From JBMNRY01 sp050944915 (lineage in GTDB: Bacteria; Bacillota; Limnochordia; JAAZLZ01), in contig JBMNRY010000086.1 in NCBI GenBank assembly GCA_050944915.1, positions 1 to 8,373 of the forward strand: a DNA stretch of 8,373 nt, read 5' to 3'. The notes under the pieces are model-generated. The model saw nothing but the letters and a program-made list of their open reading frames with translations. It ran no database searches and was not told the DNA's origin. This document shows positions 1-6,059 of this stretch, one piece after another (position 1 is the stretch's first letter; the number at the start of each line of letters is the position of its first letter). A program made the translations under genes and the position numbers.

Positions 1-132
1 TAAGGTAACTTTATCTCCGTTGGACAGGGCTTCTTCGATGGACGCGAGGGTAGCCTCAACAGCTTCGCTGGCTACCTTCTTAGTCAAACCAGCCTTTTCT
101 GCTACACTGGCAATTAGGTCACTCTTATTCAT
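1..132 (-). CDS. hup: HU family DNA-binding protein (partial, C-terminus outside window)
   Basis: Histone-like nucleoid protein that binds DNA as a dimer and bends and compacts it. Only the first 44 codons are present; the gene runs off the left edge. The protein starts MNKSDLIASVAEKAGLTKK and continues with the helical A..AVEA...I..AL..GDKVTL pattern that is diagnostic of the HU/IHF N-terminus (two helices leading into the first beta strand). The ATG at 130-132 (read on the minus strand) has a good AAGGAGG site at 140-146 with a 7-nt spacer, so this start is secure. The gene is divergent from spoIID and the two share the 133-316 intergenic region. In many Firmicutes an HU gene sits just upstream of the yabO/yabP region, which fits here, although no yabO (S4-domain) gene lies between. 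Confidence 0.93.
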   Translation of the reverse strand, partial: MNKSDLIASVAEKAGLTKKVASEAVEATLASIEEALSNGDKVTL

Positions 133-316
133 TAATATCCCTCCTTATGCGGATTTTCGCTCCATATATTCTCCCTTGCCCTAGCAAATCCTGCCTCCAC
201 TGGAAAAATTAAGGAATAAAAGCCGGATTTTATGGGGTTTTTGCCCTTTGACCCAAGTATAAATTGCTGGTCGGACCACAAACTAGAGGTAAGTCCATTT
301 GGAAGGCGGGAAGCAT

Positions 317-1276
317 ATGGGTTCCATACAAAGAAAACATCTATTGGGGATGGCCGTCGCTTTACTAGTGGCTGGAGGCTTGTTCGCCTTAGTTGGTTGG
401 CCTAGTGGAGAAGATAAAGTGGCTCGACCCCTGGACGAAGAGCCCCAAATCACCCTTTTAATTGCCGAAACGGGCGAGCGGCGCAGAATGCCCGTGGAGG
501 AATATATTCAAGGGGTTGTGGCCGCGGAGATGTATGCCGATTGGCCCATCGAAGCCTATGCGGCCCAAGCGATTTTGGCCCGCAGTTTTACCATGGATTT
601 TCTTAGCAAAGGCGGTCTCGGCCAGTCGGGCGCCGATATTTCCAACGATGTGGAAAGGGCCCAAGCCTATCGGGCAGAAAACATTACCCCTGATATCAAG
701 AAGGCGGTAGAGATGACCAGGGGAGAAGTGATGACCTATGAGGATCGGTACATCAGCGCTTGGTTCCATTCCTACAGTGGAGGAAGGACGGCATCGGCCA
801 AGGAAGGTTTGGCTTGGCAGGAGGAGGAACCACCCTATATCAAAAGTGTGGTTGTGCCCGATAACGAATTCGTCCCCGAGGATCTCCGGGCTTGGAAGGT
901 GGAATTCCCCTTAGAACAAGTCCAACGAGCCCTCGCCGATCGGGGTGTGCGGGGACCGATTCAAGGGATTAATATCGTTGAAAAGGGAGCAACGGGACGG
1001 ATTGTGAAGGTGGAAATCGAAGGACCGGAAGGAGATCGGGTGACCATGGATGGGACGGCCTTCCGATTAGCCCTCGGTTCCGAAGAAATGAAATCGACCT
1101 TGGTCAATCGGCTGGAGATCGAAGGGGACCAGTTGGTCATCGAAGGACGCGGCTATGGCCATGGCGTCGGCTTAAGCCAATGGGATGCTTACATGTTGGC
1201 CAAGGAAGGGAAGTCTCCGGAAGAAATCGTCCAATTCTTCTTTAAGGACATCGAGATCAAAAAACTCTGGGATTAG
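317..1276 (+). CDS. spoIID: Stage II sporulation protein D (SpoIID), lytic transglycosylase
   Basis: Membrane-anchored peptidoglycan lytic transglycosylase. In the family it acts in the mother cell with SpoIIM and SpoIIP to thin septal wall and drive engulfment. The 319-residue protein has a short basic N-terminus, one membrane segment (about residues 10-28), then the SpoIID/LytB domain. Visible motifs are EEYIQGVVAAEM with the expected catalytic Glu at about residue 71, a Ser/Ala-rich AxARSF helix after it, the HSYSGGRTA stretch (151-159; the family usually has a T/S-SGG motif), and the C-terminal GYGHGVGLSQ signature around residues 279-288. Length is normal for the family. I chose the ATG at 317, preceded by GGAAGGCGGG. 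A TTG at 299 in the same frame, with AGAGGT at 285-290, would add six residues and cannot be excluded. The position between HU and yabP is unlike B. subtilis, where spoIID lies elsewhere. No sigma-E promoter is clear enough to call. Confidence 0.93.
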   Translation: MGSIQRKHLLGMAVALLVAGGLFALVGWPSGEDKVARPLDEEPQITLLIAETGERRRMPVEEYIQGVVAAEMYADWPIEAYAAQAILARSFTMDFLSKGGLGQSGADISNDVERAQAYRAENITPDIKKAVEMTRGEVMTYEDRYISAWFHSYSGGRTASAKEGLAWQEEEPPYIKSVVVPDNEFVPEDLRAWKVEFPLEQVQRALADRGVRGPIQGINIVEKGATGRIVKVEIEGPEGDRVTMDGTAFRLALGSEEMKSTLVNRLEIEGDQLVIEGRGYGHGVGLSQWDAYMLAKEGKSPEEIVQFFFKDIEIKKLWD

Positions 1277-1289
1277 GCATAAAATGGTC

Positions 1290-1345
1290 AGCCCCCTTCA
1301 TAGATTGGAATAGGAAACACGTCCTATTTCAGTGGGAAGGGGGCT
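1290..1345 (+). promoter_or_regulatory. Nested hairpin between spoIID and yabP covering the yabP ribosome binding site
   Basis: Two nested inverted repeats are seen. The outer stem is a perfect 10 bp: AGCCCCCTTC at 1290-1299 pairs with GAAGGGGGCT at 1336-1345. The inner stem is AATAGGA at 1309-1315 with TCCTATT at 1322-1328, extendable to 9 bp with one G-U pair, closing a 6-nt loop. The 3' arm of the outer stem carries the AAGGGGG that must serve as the yabP Shine-Dalgarno. The element could be a weak terminator (only TTTGT follows) or a translation-controlling fold. No known riboswitch class was recognised. Confidence 0.6.
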
Positions 1346-1351
1346 TTGTCT

Positions 1352-1633
1352 GTGGAAGATAAAAAAGCAGCATCGAAAAACCATCAGTTGCGCTTGATCA
1401 ATCGGGAAGCCTTACACCTAGAGGGTGTCATTGAAGTGGAAAGCTTCGATGAGCATGAAATCATCTTAGAAACCGACGCCGGTGTCCTGGAGATCCGAGG
1501 TCGGGACCTCCATGTCCGGGAGTTAAATGTCGATTCAGGCCATTTAAGTGTCGACGGCTTTGTCCAGGCTTTAGAATATACTGCCGATCCAGGGGCCAAA
1601 AGAAGGAGCCTTTTGGGGAAATTATTTAAATAA
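1352..1633 (+). CDS. yabP: Spore protein YabP
   Basis: Small sporulation protein of the YabP family. In B. subtilis YabP is needed for sporulation; its biochemical role is not established. The roughly 93-residue product shows the family pattern: an N-terminal polar stretch, then HQLRLINREALHLEGV, V.SFDE.EI.LET..G.LEIRG.DLHV.ELN.DSG.L...G.V..L.Y, and a short basic C-terminus ending LLGKLFK. It is predicted to be beta-rich and soluble, with no signal peptide. The GTG at 1352 is chosen because AAGGGGG at 1337-1343 lies 8 nt upstream; a TTG at 1346 (two residues longer) is a weaker alternative. It is followed at 73 nt by yabQ, its usual partner. The ribosome binding site is inside the stem of the preceding hairpin. 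Confidence 0.9.
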   Translation: MEDKKAASKNHQLRLINREALHLEGVIEVESFDEHEIILETDAGVLEIRGRDLHVRELNVDSGHLSVDGFVQALEYTADPGAKRRSLLGKLFK

Positions 1634-1706
1634 AGGGCAATTCCGGCCTCATCATCACATATCATAATAGGGTAGAAGGGGTCACCTCGTTTAAGGGGGG
1701 AAGGAA

Positions 1707-2189
1707 ATGGAATCCCTGACTACCCAAATGACTTCTTTCCTCATCGTCATCTTTGCGGGGCTCCTTTTAGGGTGCCTATTCGATATCTACCGGGTATTCC
1801 GGGGTCTCCTACGGCCCGGAGCCCTATTAACCCCCATCCTCGATCTGCTTTTTTGGGCTGTGGCCACCCCCGCAGTGTTCCTTCTGTTGTTGACCAGCAA
1901 TTGGGGTGAGCTGCGGTTTTATGTTTTCCTCGGTATGGGCTTAGGGCTATTCCTCTACGGGACCGTATTGACCCACTTTGTCCTTCGTTTTTGCATTACC
2001 TTTGTGGAAGGGGCCAACGTCCTTTTGGGGGGGCTGGCCCAAATTTTCCTGTTGATCATTGGGTTCCCTTTCTTCCTCCTGCGGGAAACCATCGTCTTCA
2101 TCGGTGATACTCCCCTGGTCAGGGGCTTTAGTCGACGGGCCCCATGGGGGAGGCCCCGTTGGCGTTGGCCTCCTTGGCGAAAGTGGTAG
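1707..2189 (+). CDS. yabQ: Spore cortex biosynthesis protein YabQ
   Basis: Integral membrane protein of the YabQ family, required for spore cortex formation in B. subtilis and located in the outer forespore membrane. The 160-residue protein has four hydrophobic segments at about residues 10-25, 44-66, 70-90 and 108-127. The FDIYRVFRGLLRP sequence after the first segment is a recognisable YabQ feature (D.YR..R). The ATG at 1707 follows GGGGGGAAGG with good spacing. The C-terminal tail after residue 141 is unusual: five Trp and seven Arg/Lys within the last 19 residues. It follows yabP as in B. subtilis, which supports the call. Expression is expected to be sporulation-specific, but the promoter could not be fixed from sequence. 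Confidence 0.88.
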   Translation: MESLTTQMTSFLIVIFAGLLLGCLFDIYRVFRGLLRPGALLTPILDLLFWAVATPAVFLLLLTSNWGELRFYVFLGMGLGLFLYGTVLTHFVLRFCITFVEGANVLLGGLAQIFLLIIGFPFFLLRETIVFIGDTPLVRGFSRRAPWGRPRWRWPPWRKW

Positions 2190-2243
2190 GTTTTGGAGGG
2201 AAAGAACTCCCTTGGGCGAAACTAAGGGGTGAGGTGGTTAACC

Positions 2244-2561
2244 ATGGCCCAGCCTAATGTGGTCTATCGGGTCCGCTCACCACGGCCCATCATTACCCTA
2301 TTTCTGGTGGTTTTGTTAATCACAGCTTTTTTCTATGCCCGGGGAATCATGACGATCCTCCAGTTGCGGCGGGAGCTCTCCCGGTTGGACCATGAGATCG
2401 CGGCCCTCCAAACCCGTAATGAACAGTTGTTGGCAGAACTGGAGGAGCTGCAAAGCCCTGAGTTCATCGAAGAAATGGCCCGCCGGGAGTTAGGCTTGAT
2501 TAAACCAGGGGAGACGATTTTCCGGATCGCCGAACCGGTTCCCTATGTTGACAACCCTTAG
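2244..2561 (+). CDS. divIC: Septum formation initiator DivIC/FtsB family protein
   Basis: Bitopic divisome protein that pairs with FtsL and DivIB to activate septal cell-wall synthesis. The 105-residue product has a short cytoplasmic N-terminus, a membrane helix at about residues 15-33, a heptad-like coiled coil (about 41-70, rich in Leu and Glu/Gln: LRRELSRLDHEIAALQ and onward), and the conserved C-terminal ARRELGLIKPGE motif at about 79-90. The ATG at 2244 is chosen because GAGGTGG at 2231-2237 sits 6 nt upstream. A GTG at 2229 in frame would overlap that site and lacks its own. The order yabQ-divIC-yabR matches B. subtilis. A consensus promoter for the next gene lies over its last codons. 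Confidence 0.9.
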   Translation: MAQPNVVYRVRSPRPIITLFLVVLLITAFFYARGIMTILQLRRELSRLDHEIAALQTRNEQLLAELEELQSPEFIEEMARRELGLIKPGETIFRIAEPVPYVDNP

Positions 2562-2576
2562 GGAGTCGGATATAAT
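2548..2576 (+). promoter_or_regulatory. Perfect consensus housekeeping promoter upstream of yabR
   Basis: TTGACA at 2548-2553 and TATAAT at 2571-2576 are separated by exactly 17 bp, the ideal sigma-70/sigma-A arrangement. The -35 box lies inside the last codons of divIC and the -10 just after its stop. Transcription would start near 2582-2584, giving a leader of about 45 nt for yabR. This would separate yabR from the sporulation and division genes and keep it highly transcribed in vegetative cells. Confidence 0.85.
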
Positions 2577-2627
2577 AACCCTAGCTGTGAAAAGCGGCAA
2601 ATCCTAAGAGGAGGCATTTGTCCAAGC

Positions 2628-3014
2628 ATGACCATTGAGGTCGGTAGTATTGTTGAGGGAAAAGTTACAGGAATCACCCATTTTGGAGCATTCGTTCAAT
2701 TGCCTAACGGCAAAACAGGTCTAGTTCATATCTCTGAAGTGGCCGATGCTTATGTTAAAGATATCAAAGACCATCTGCAAGAAAATGAGACTGTCAAGGT
2801 CAAAGTCATCAATATTGCCGATGGTAAGATCGGCCTGTCTATCAAACGGGTATTCAAAGACTACAACGGTTCCTCCCGGGGAAGATCCAATCGAAAATCC
2901 TTTGAAGAACGGTTAGCCCGGTTTTTGAAAGAAAGTGATGAACGTCAACAGGATCTAAAACGCAGTCTAGATTCTAAACGTGGTGGACGTGGAGCAGGTC
3001 CACGGGGTTTTTGA
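2628..3014 (+). CDS. yabR: S1 domain RNA-binding protein (YabR/CvfD type)
   Basis: Small RNA-binding protein related to B. subtilis YabR and GSP13, a group associated with ribosomes and post-transcriptional control. Residues 1-75 form one S1 (OB-fold) domain, with the typical VGSIVEGKVTGITHFGAFVQL start, GLVHISEVADAYVKD middle and V.VKVI..ADGKIGLSIKR end. The remaining 50 residues are a basic, Ser/Arg/Gly-rich and probably disordered tail with a short helix (FEERLARFLKESDE) and a final RGGRGAGPRGF. The ATG at 2628 is the only sensible start, but the strong AGAGGAGG at 2607-2614 is 13 nt away, longer than optimal. The gene has its own consensus promoter and a terminator directly behind, so it may be monocistronic. 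Confidence 0.92.
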   Translation: MTIEVGSIVEGKVTGITHFGAFVQLPNGKTGLVHISEVADAYVKDIKDHLQENETVKVKVINIADGKIGLSIKRVFKDYNGSSRGRSNRKSFEERLARFLKESDERQQDLKRSLDSKRGGRGAGPRGF

Positions 3015-3032
3015 GGAACCGAGAGAATACAG

Positions 3033-3061
3033 CGCATCCCCCAGGGGATGCGTTTTTGTTT
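3033..3061 (+). terminator. Intrinsic terminator after yabR
   Basis: CGCATCCC at 3033-3040 pairs with GGGATGCG at 3045-3052 around a CCAG loop (8 bp), followed by TTTTTGTTT. It lies 18 nt after the yabR stop and just before the DUF501-ppx gene. Confidence 0.88.
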
Positions 3062-3094
3062 GGATCAAACCGTTAAGGATGAGGAGGGGCCAGC

Positions 3095-4549
3095 TTGGAC
3101 CAGCTCGATCTACAAGTGATAGAAAGACAACTGGGACGCCGTCCCCGGGGAGTCCTCGATATTGCCTGCCGTTGTTTTCAAGATAAGCCAGCGGTCATCA
3201 TTACTTCGCCTCTCATCGGGCCCCAAAACCAGATCTTCCCTACCAATTGGTGGCTCACCTGTCCTTGGTTAAACAGGGCCATCGGGTTTCTCGAAGGCCA
3301 AGGGGCTATCGAAGAGCTCGGCGGCCAAATAGATCTCACCGTCGTCCATGGGACTTATGCCCTCCAGCGGCAAGCTTTAATCCCTTGGCGGCAACGCTCT
3401 CGGCTATTCCAGGAAGCACCAGAGCGTTATGAAGTCTTAGTGGAACGGGGTGTCGCCGGTATCGCTCCCCCTGGAGGGATCAAATGCCTCCATACCCATT
3501 ATGCCTACTGGTTAGCGGGGGAGGACAATCCTGTAGGACAGTGGGTCCATGATCATCTAACCAAGGAAATCCTCGGTCGTTATACCTACTCTTGCCGTAG
3601 CTGCGGTGCTCCACCGGCTTGTCCTAGTGAGGGCCATCTGGTGGTACGCCCCTCTAAAAAGAAGGTTCGACCTACTCCTTCAGGACCCATGGGTGCTGTC
3701 ATCGATGTGGGGACCAATTCCCTCCGCCTACTTATCGGACAAGGTTACCGCCAGGACTGGCAGCCCCTCTACCGAGGGTTATGGACTAATCGGTTAGGGG
3801 AAGGGCTAAAGGCCACCGGTCGTATTTCCCATAAGGCCTTAAGGCGTACCCGATTGGCTTTAGAGGAAATAAGTCAACTGTTGAGGGAGCACGGCGTTGA
3901 GAAAGTCAAGGCCGTGGCTACCAGCGCCGTCCGGGAAGGGGAAAACGGCCAGGATTGTGTCCAGCTTTTTGCCCAATTCGGGCTTACCTTAGAGGTCTTA
4001 TCGGGACAAAGGGAAGGGGAGCTATCTTTCCAAGGAGCCCGAGGTGGGGAGTCGGTGGCTCTGATCGATATCGGTGGCGGTTCGACGGAAGTTGTTATTG
4101 GCCGCCAAGAATCCCCTTGGATGGTCAGCATTCCCATCGGCGTTGTGAAAATCCTAGAAGAGGGGTTAACAGCCCAGGATATTCAAGGAGAGTTAGCCTC
4201 CTACCTGGAGGAGCGGCCTCCCGCCCAAAAACTAATCGCCGTCGGCGGTACCGCAACTACCTTAGCAGCCATCGATTTAGGTTTGGTTACCTATGATGGG
4301 GACTTGGTCCAAGGCCATACCATGTCCCGCTCGACCATCGTTGAGTTATACCAATGCCTAGCGGCACTACCCCAGCGGTGGCGGGAAAAGCTACCAGGCC
4401 TACAACCTGAAAGGGCAGACGTTATTCCTGGTGGAGCCTTGCTCTTAGAACAGATCATGGCCTATTTAGGCTTTGAGCAGGTGGAAATTAAGGATACCGA
4501 TTTAATGGATGCTCTTATGGATGAAGTACTGCCAGTGAAGGAGGGCTAA
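3095..4549 (+). CDS. DUF501 domain - Ppx/GppA exopolyphosphatase fusion protein
   Basis: A 484-residue protein with two parts. Residues 1-185 match the DUF501 family: RRPRGVLDIACRC, the T-SPL...FPT..WLTCP..NRAI..LE segment (38-67), and GIKCLHTHYAYWLAGEDNPVG (128-148). It has Cys at 25, 27, 56, 131 and a C167-x2-C170-x5-C176 group. A basic linker (about 183-198) leads to a Ppx/GppA phosphatase domain from M199. Its actin-like ATPase-fold motifs are AVIDVGTNSLRLLIG (201-215), ATSAVREGENG with likely catalytic Glu281, LIDIGGGSTEVVIG (323-336), AVGGTATTLA (382-391) and ERADVIPGGALLLE (439-452). The family hydrolyses inorganic polyphosphate or pppGpp; this lone-domain size suggests polyphosphate. 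DUF501 has no known function. The TTG start at 3095 follows GAGGAGGGG at 3081-3089. The Met199 codon (3689) could allow internal initiation, but its upstream sequence is a poor ribosome site. Near the C-terminus the usual GLR.G-like segment reads KDTDLMDALM. Confidence 0.88.
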   Translation: MDQLDLQVIERQLGRRPRGVLDIACRCFQDKPAVIITSPLIGPQNQIFPTNWWLTCPWLNRAIGFLEGQGAIEELGGQIDLTVVHGTYALQRQALIPWRQRSRLFQEAPERYEVLVERGVAGIAPPGGIKCLHTHYAYWLAGEDNPVGQWVHDHLTKEILGRYTYSCRSCGAPPACPSEGHLVVRPSKKKVRPTPSGPMGAVIDVGTNSLRLLIGQGYRQDWQPLYRGLWTNRLGEGLKATGRISHKALRRTRLALEEISQLLREHGVEKVKAVATSAVREGENGQDCVQLFAQFGLTLEVLSGQREGELSFQGARGGESVALIDIGGGSTEVVIGRQESPWMVSIPIGVVKILEEGLTAQDIQGELASYLEERPPAQKLIAVGGTATTLAAIDLGLVTYDGDLVQGHTMSRSTIVELYQCLAALPQRWREKLPGLQPERADVIPGGALLLEQIMAYLGFEQVEIKDTDLMDALMDEVLPVKEG

Positions 4550-4569
4550 TCGATCCGATTAAAGAAATC

Positions 4570-4634
4570 AAAGGGTCCAGCCAATTGGCTGGCAACGTAG
4601 AAAAAGAGACCCTGCCAAAGGGTCTTTCTTGTTT
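4570..4634 (+). terminator. Terminator after ppx fusion with an overlapping palindrome and alternative pairing
   Basis: A terminator stem is clear: AAGAGACCCT at 4604-4613 pairs with AGGGTCTTT at 4619-4627 (7 perfect bp plus wobble and A-T extension, loop GCCAA), then CTTGTTT. Just upstream is a perfect 16-bp palindrome, CCAGCCAATTGGCTGG at 4577-4592. The bases before it, AGGGTC at 4572-4577, can also pair with GACCCT at 4608-4613 and so compete with the terminator stem. The element starts 20 nt past the ppx stop codon. Confidence 0.75.
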
Positions 4635-4639
4635 CCGTT

Positions 4640-5242
4640 GTCGTCAGCCATGGCTGTCTTTTATCCCCTCGTTCCGAAGCCGTCTTGTTCATCGCTTCCA
4701 TGGGCAGTTTGGCTTACCGGCGCTATGCCTTAGGTAAAACGGAGCGACCTCATCTTCGCCGCCATTCCCATCACCAGCTATTGTGTATTCCTAGTTAGCA
4801 GTTTTATTCTTCTGATACTGGCCAAAGAGAAAAGCAATCGGCAAGTAGAAAAAATCCAGGAAAGTCTAGAAAGAAGTCAAGTTCAATTCCAACGGAGCGT
4901 CGAGACGGCCAGGGAAGATCTTGTGATGTTTGATGAGGATTTTAGGATTACCTTTGCCCATGAACAACTTGACCTCCGTTTTGAGGCATGCCCTCGACGA
5001 GTTATTGGTAAGGTCCTATGTTTCCTTTTATCCCGAGAACCCAATGGATGTACAAACCAACCCGAAAGCGGATGTCCACTAATGGGCAGAATCCCGGATA
5101 ACAAGTTGATGAGGCTCCCTATCATTCGATCATCGTTGTTAGTGAATTGTTAACCGCTTCATTGGGTCCTTGGCTGAGGGCAAGATTGCATTTTCCACGA
5201 GCCCGTGTCCGCCGCATGTTTTCGTATTTTGCTAAAAAATAA
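4640..5242 (+). pseudogene. Probable decayed membrane/PAS sensor protein (histidine kinase-like remnant)
   Basis: This 600-bp stretch has no intact gene but shows coding-like text spread over several plus-strand frames. At 4682-4745 one frame reads VLFIASMGSLAYRRYALGKTE. About one base later another frame (4740-5153) continues RSDLIFAAIPITSYCVFLVS, a second hydrophobic segment. It is followed by a charged helix (ILAKEKSNRQVEKIQESLER) and then a PAS-like start: EDLVMFDEDFRITFAHEQLD, then PRRVIGK. After that the text no longer resembles a known domain and stops at 5153. A further open stretch in a third frame ends at 5242 (SIIVVSELLTASLGPWLRAR and onward). Two membrane segments, a linker helix and a PAS domain are what a sensor kinase N-terminus looks like, with at least one frameshift and no catalytic domain. 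The family call is inference; non-coding DNA is the alternative. Confidence 0.4.
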
Positions 5243-5260
5243 AGACAAATATGTAATAAC

Positions 5261-5289
5261 TTGACATTTTCCTAACCATGTTATACACT
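5261..5289 (+). promoter_or_regulatory. Likely sigma-A promoter for peroxiredoxin gene
   Basis: A perfect TTGACA at 5261-5266 is followed after 17 bp by TACACT at 5284-5289 (TATACA at 5282 is an alternative with 15 bp). The surrounding DNA is strikingly AT-rich compared with the genes on either side. Between this and the start codon, the AT-rich stretch GATTACGATTAATAAT (5305-5320) loosely resembles a PerR/Fur-type box (about 9 of 14 positions to the PerR consensus), which would suit a peroxide-responsive gene but is weak. Confidence 0.6.
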
Positions 5290-5336
5290 AATGAAAAAGA
5301 TACTGATTACGATTAATAATAGGGAGGAGAACAAAA

Positions 5337-6014
5337 GTGGAACAAAACAATTACAGGATGCCTTTAATCGGTGACCCGGCCCCTAGTTTTCGGGCTGTAA
5401 CTACTCAAGGTGAAATTAATTTTCCGGAAGATTACAAAGGTCAGTGGGTAATTCTCTTTTCCCACCCCGCAGATTTTACCCCTGTCTGTACCACAGAGTT
5501 TATGACTTTTGCAACGATGGCTGATGAGTTCAAGGCCTTGAATACCGAATTGATCGGCTTGTCCGTAGATTCTTTGTACGCTCACATCGCTTGGCTCAGG
5601 AAGATCCAAGAGTTAGAGTGGAAAGGCATGAAGAATGTCGAAGTGAAGTTCCCGTTGATTGAAGACATCCGCATGGAAGTAGCCAACAAGTACGGCATGA
5701 TTCAACCGGGACAATCGAATACCCAAGCGGTCAGGGCAGTATTTATCATTGACCCCGAATCCAAGATCCGCGCGATTCTGTACTATCCCCTGTCTACGGG
5801 AAGGAACTTCGATGAGATTAAACGGCTCATAATCGCTCTACAAAAAGCCGATGCTGACGGTGTAGCCACACCGGCAGACTGGCGCCCTGGTGATGACGTG
5901 ATCGTGCCGACCGCCGGGTCCTGTGGTGTTGCTAAAGAAAGAATGGAAAGCGCCGACGAAGACATGTATTGCCTCGATTGGTTCATGTGTTTCCGAAAGG
6001 AAAGCGGGAAATAA
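5337..6014 (+). CDS. Peroxiredoxin, Prx6 type (archaeal-like, AhpC/TSA family)
   Basis: Thiol peroxidase that reduces hydrogen peroxide and organic peroxides in the cytoplasm. The 225-residue protein has the thioredoxin fold with the active-site segment SHPADFTPVCTTE (42-54), peroxidatic Cys51 with Pro44 and Thr48, and conserved Arg133 in AVRAVFIIDP. The long C-terminal domain (about 155-225: GRNFDEIKRLI.ALQ, then TPADWRPGDDVIVP) is typical of Prx6. Further cysteines are Cys196, Cys212 and Cys218. The 6-residue step between the last two matches the resolving-Cys pair of the archaeal Aeropyrum enzyme, so a disulfide-resolving mechanism is likely. The GTG start at 5337 follows AGGGAGGAG at 5321-5329, ideally spaced. 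The gene stands alone with its own promoter and a very strong terminator. It is the only intact gene in a zone of decayed genes. Confidence 0.93.
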   Translation: MEQNNYRMPLIGDPAPSFRAVTTQGEINFPEDYKGQWVILFSHPADFTPVCTTEFMTFATMADEFKALNTELIGLSVDSLYAHIAWLRKIQELEWKGMKNVEVKFPLIEDIRMEVANKYGMIQPGQSNTQAVRAVFIIDPESKIRAILYYPLSTGRNFDEIKRLIIALQKADADGVATPADWRPGDDVIVPTAGSCGVAKERMESADEDMYCLDWFMCFRKESGK

Positions 6015-6059
6015 CCATCTGATTGAAGTTCTGGTTGGGTGCAATTCAGGACTACCAAT

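Noticed and set aside
133..316. Search for divergent HU and spoIID promoters
   Set aside because: Several TATA-like stretches (e.g. TATAAA at 258) but none with a -35 at acceptable spacing on either strand.
458..769. 103-codon open frame on the minus strand inside spoIID
   Set aside because: It is antisense to a well-supported gene, lacks a ribosome site and shows no family features.
1634..1706. Possible sigma-E -10 element (CATATCAT) before yabQ
   Set aside because: No matching -35 at the right distance; too weak to report for a gene that may be co-transcribed with yabP.
3955..4296. 113-codon open frame inside the Ppx domain
   Set aside because: Out-of-frame shadow of a conserved domain; composition is Arg/Ser/Gly-rich and family-less.
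4571..4634. Slight resemblance to a SAM-type riboswitch (GGCAAC followed by GCCAA before a terminator)
   Set aside because: The GGACTGGCCC and GATGAA core segments and the four-helix layout are missing; a palindrome plus terminator explains it.
4965..5084. Short ATG frame starting MNNLTSVLRHALDE (40 codons)
   Set aside because: No proper ribosome binding site; lies inside the decayed sensor-like region and is best taken as part of that remnant.
5364..5609. Minus-strand open frame within the peroxiredoxin gene
   Set aside because: Antisense shadow of a clearly intact enzyme gene; no start signals.
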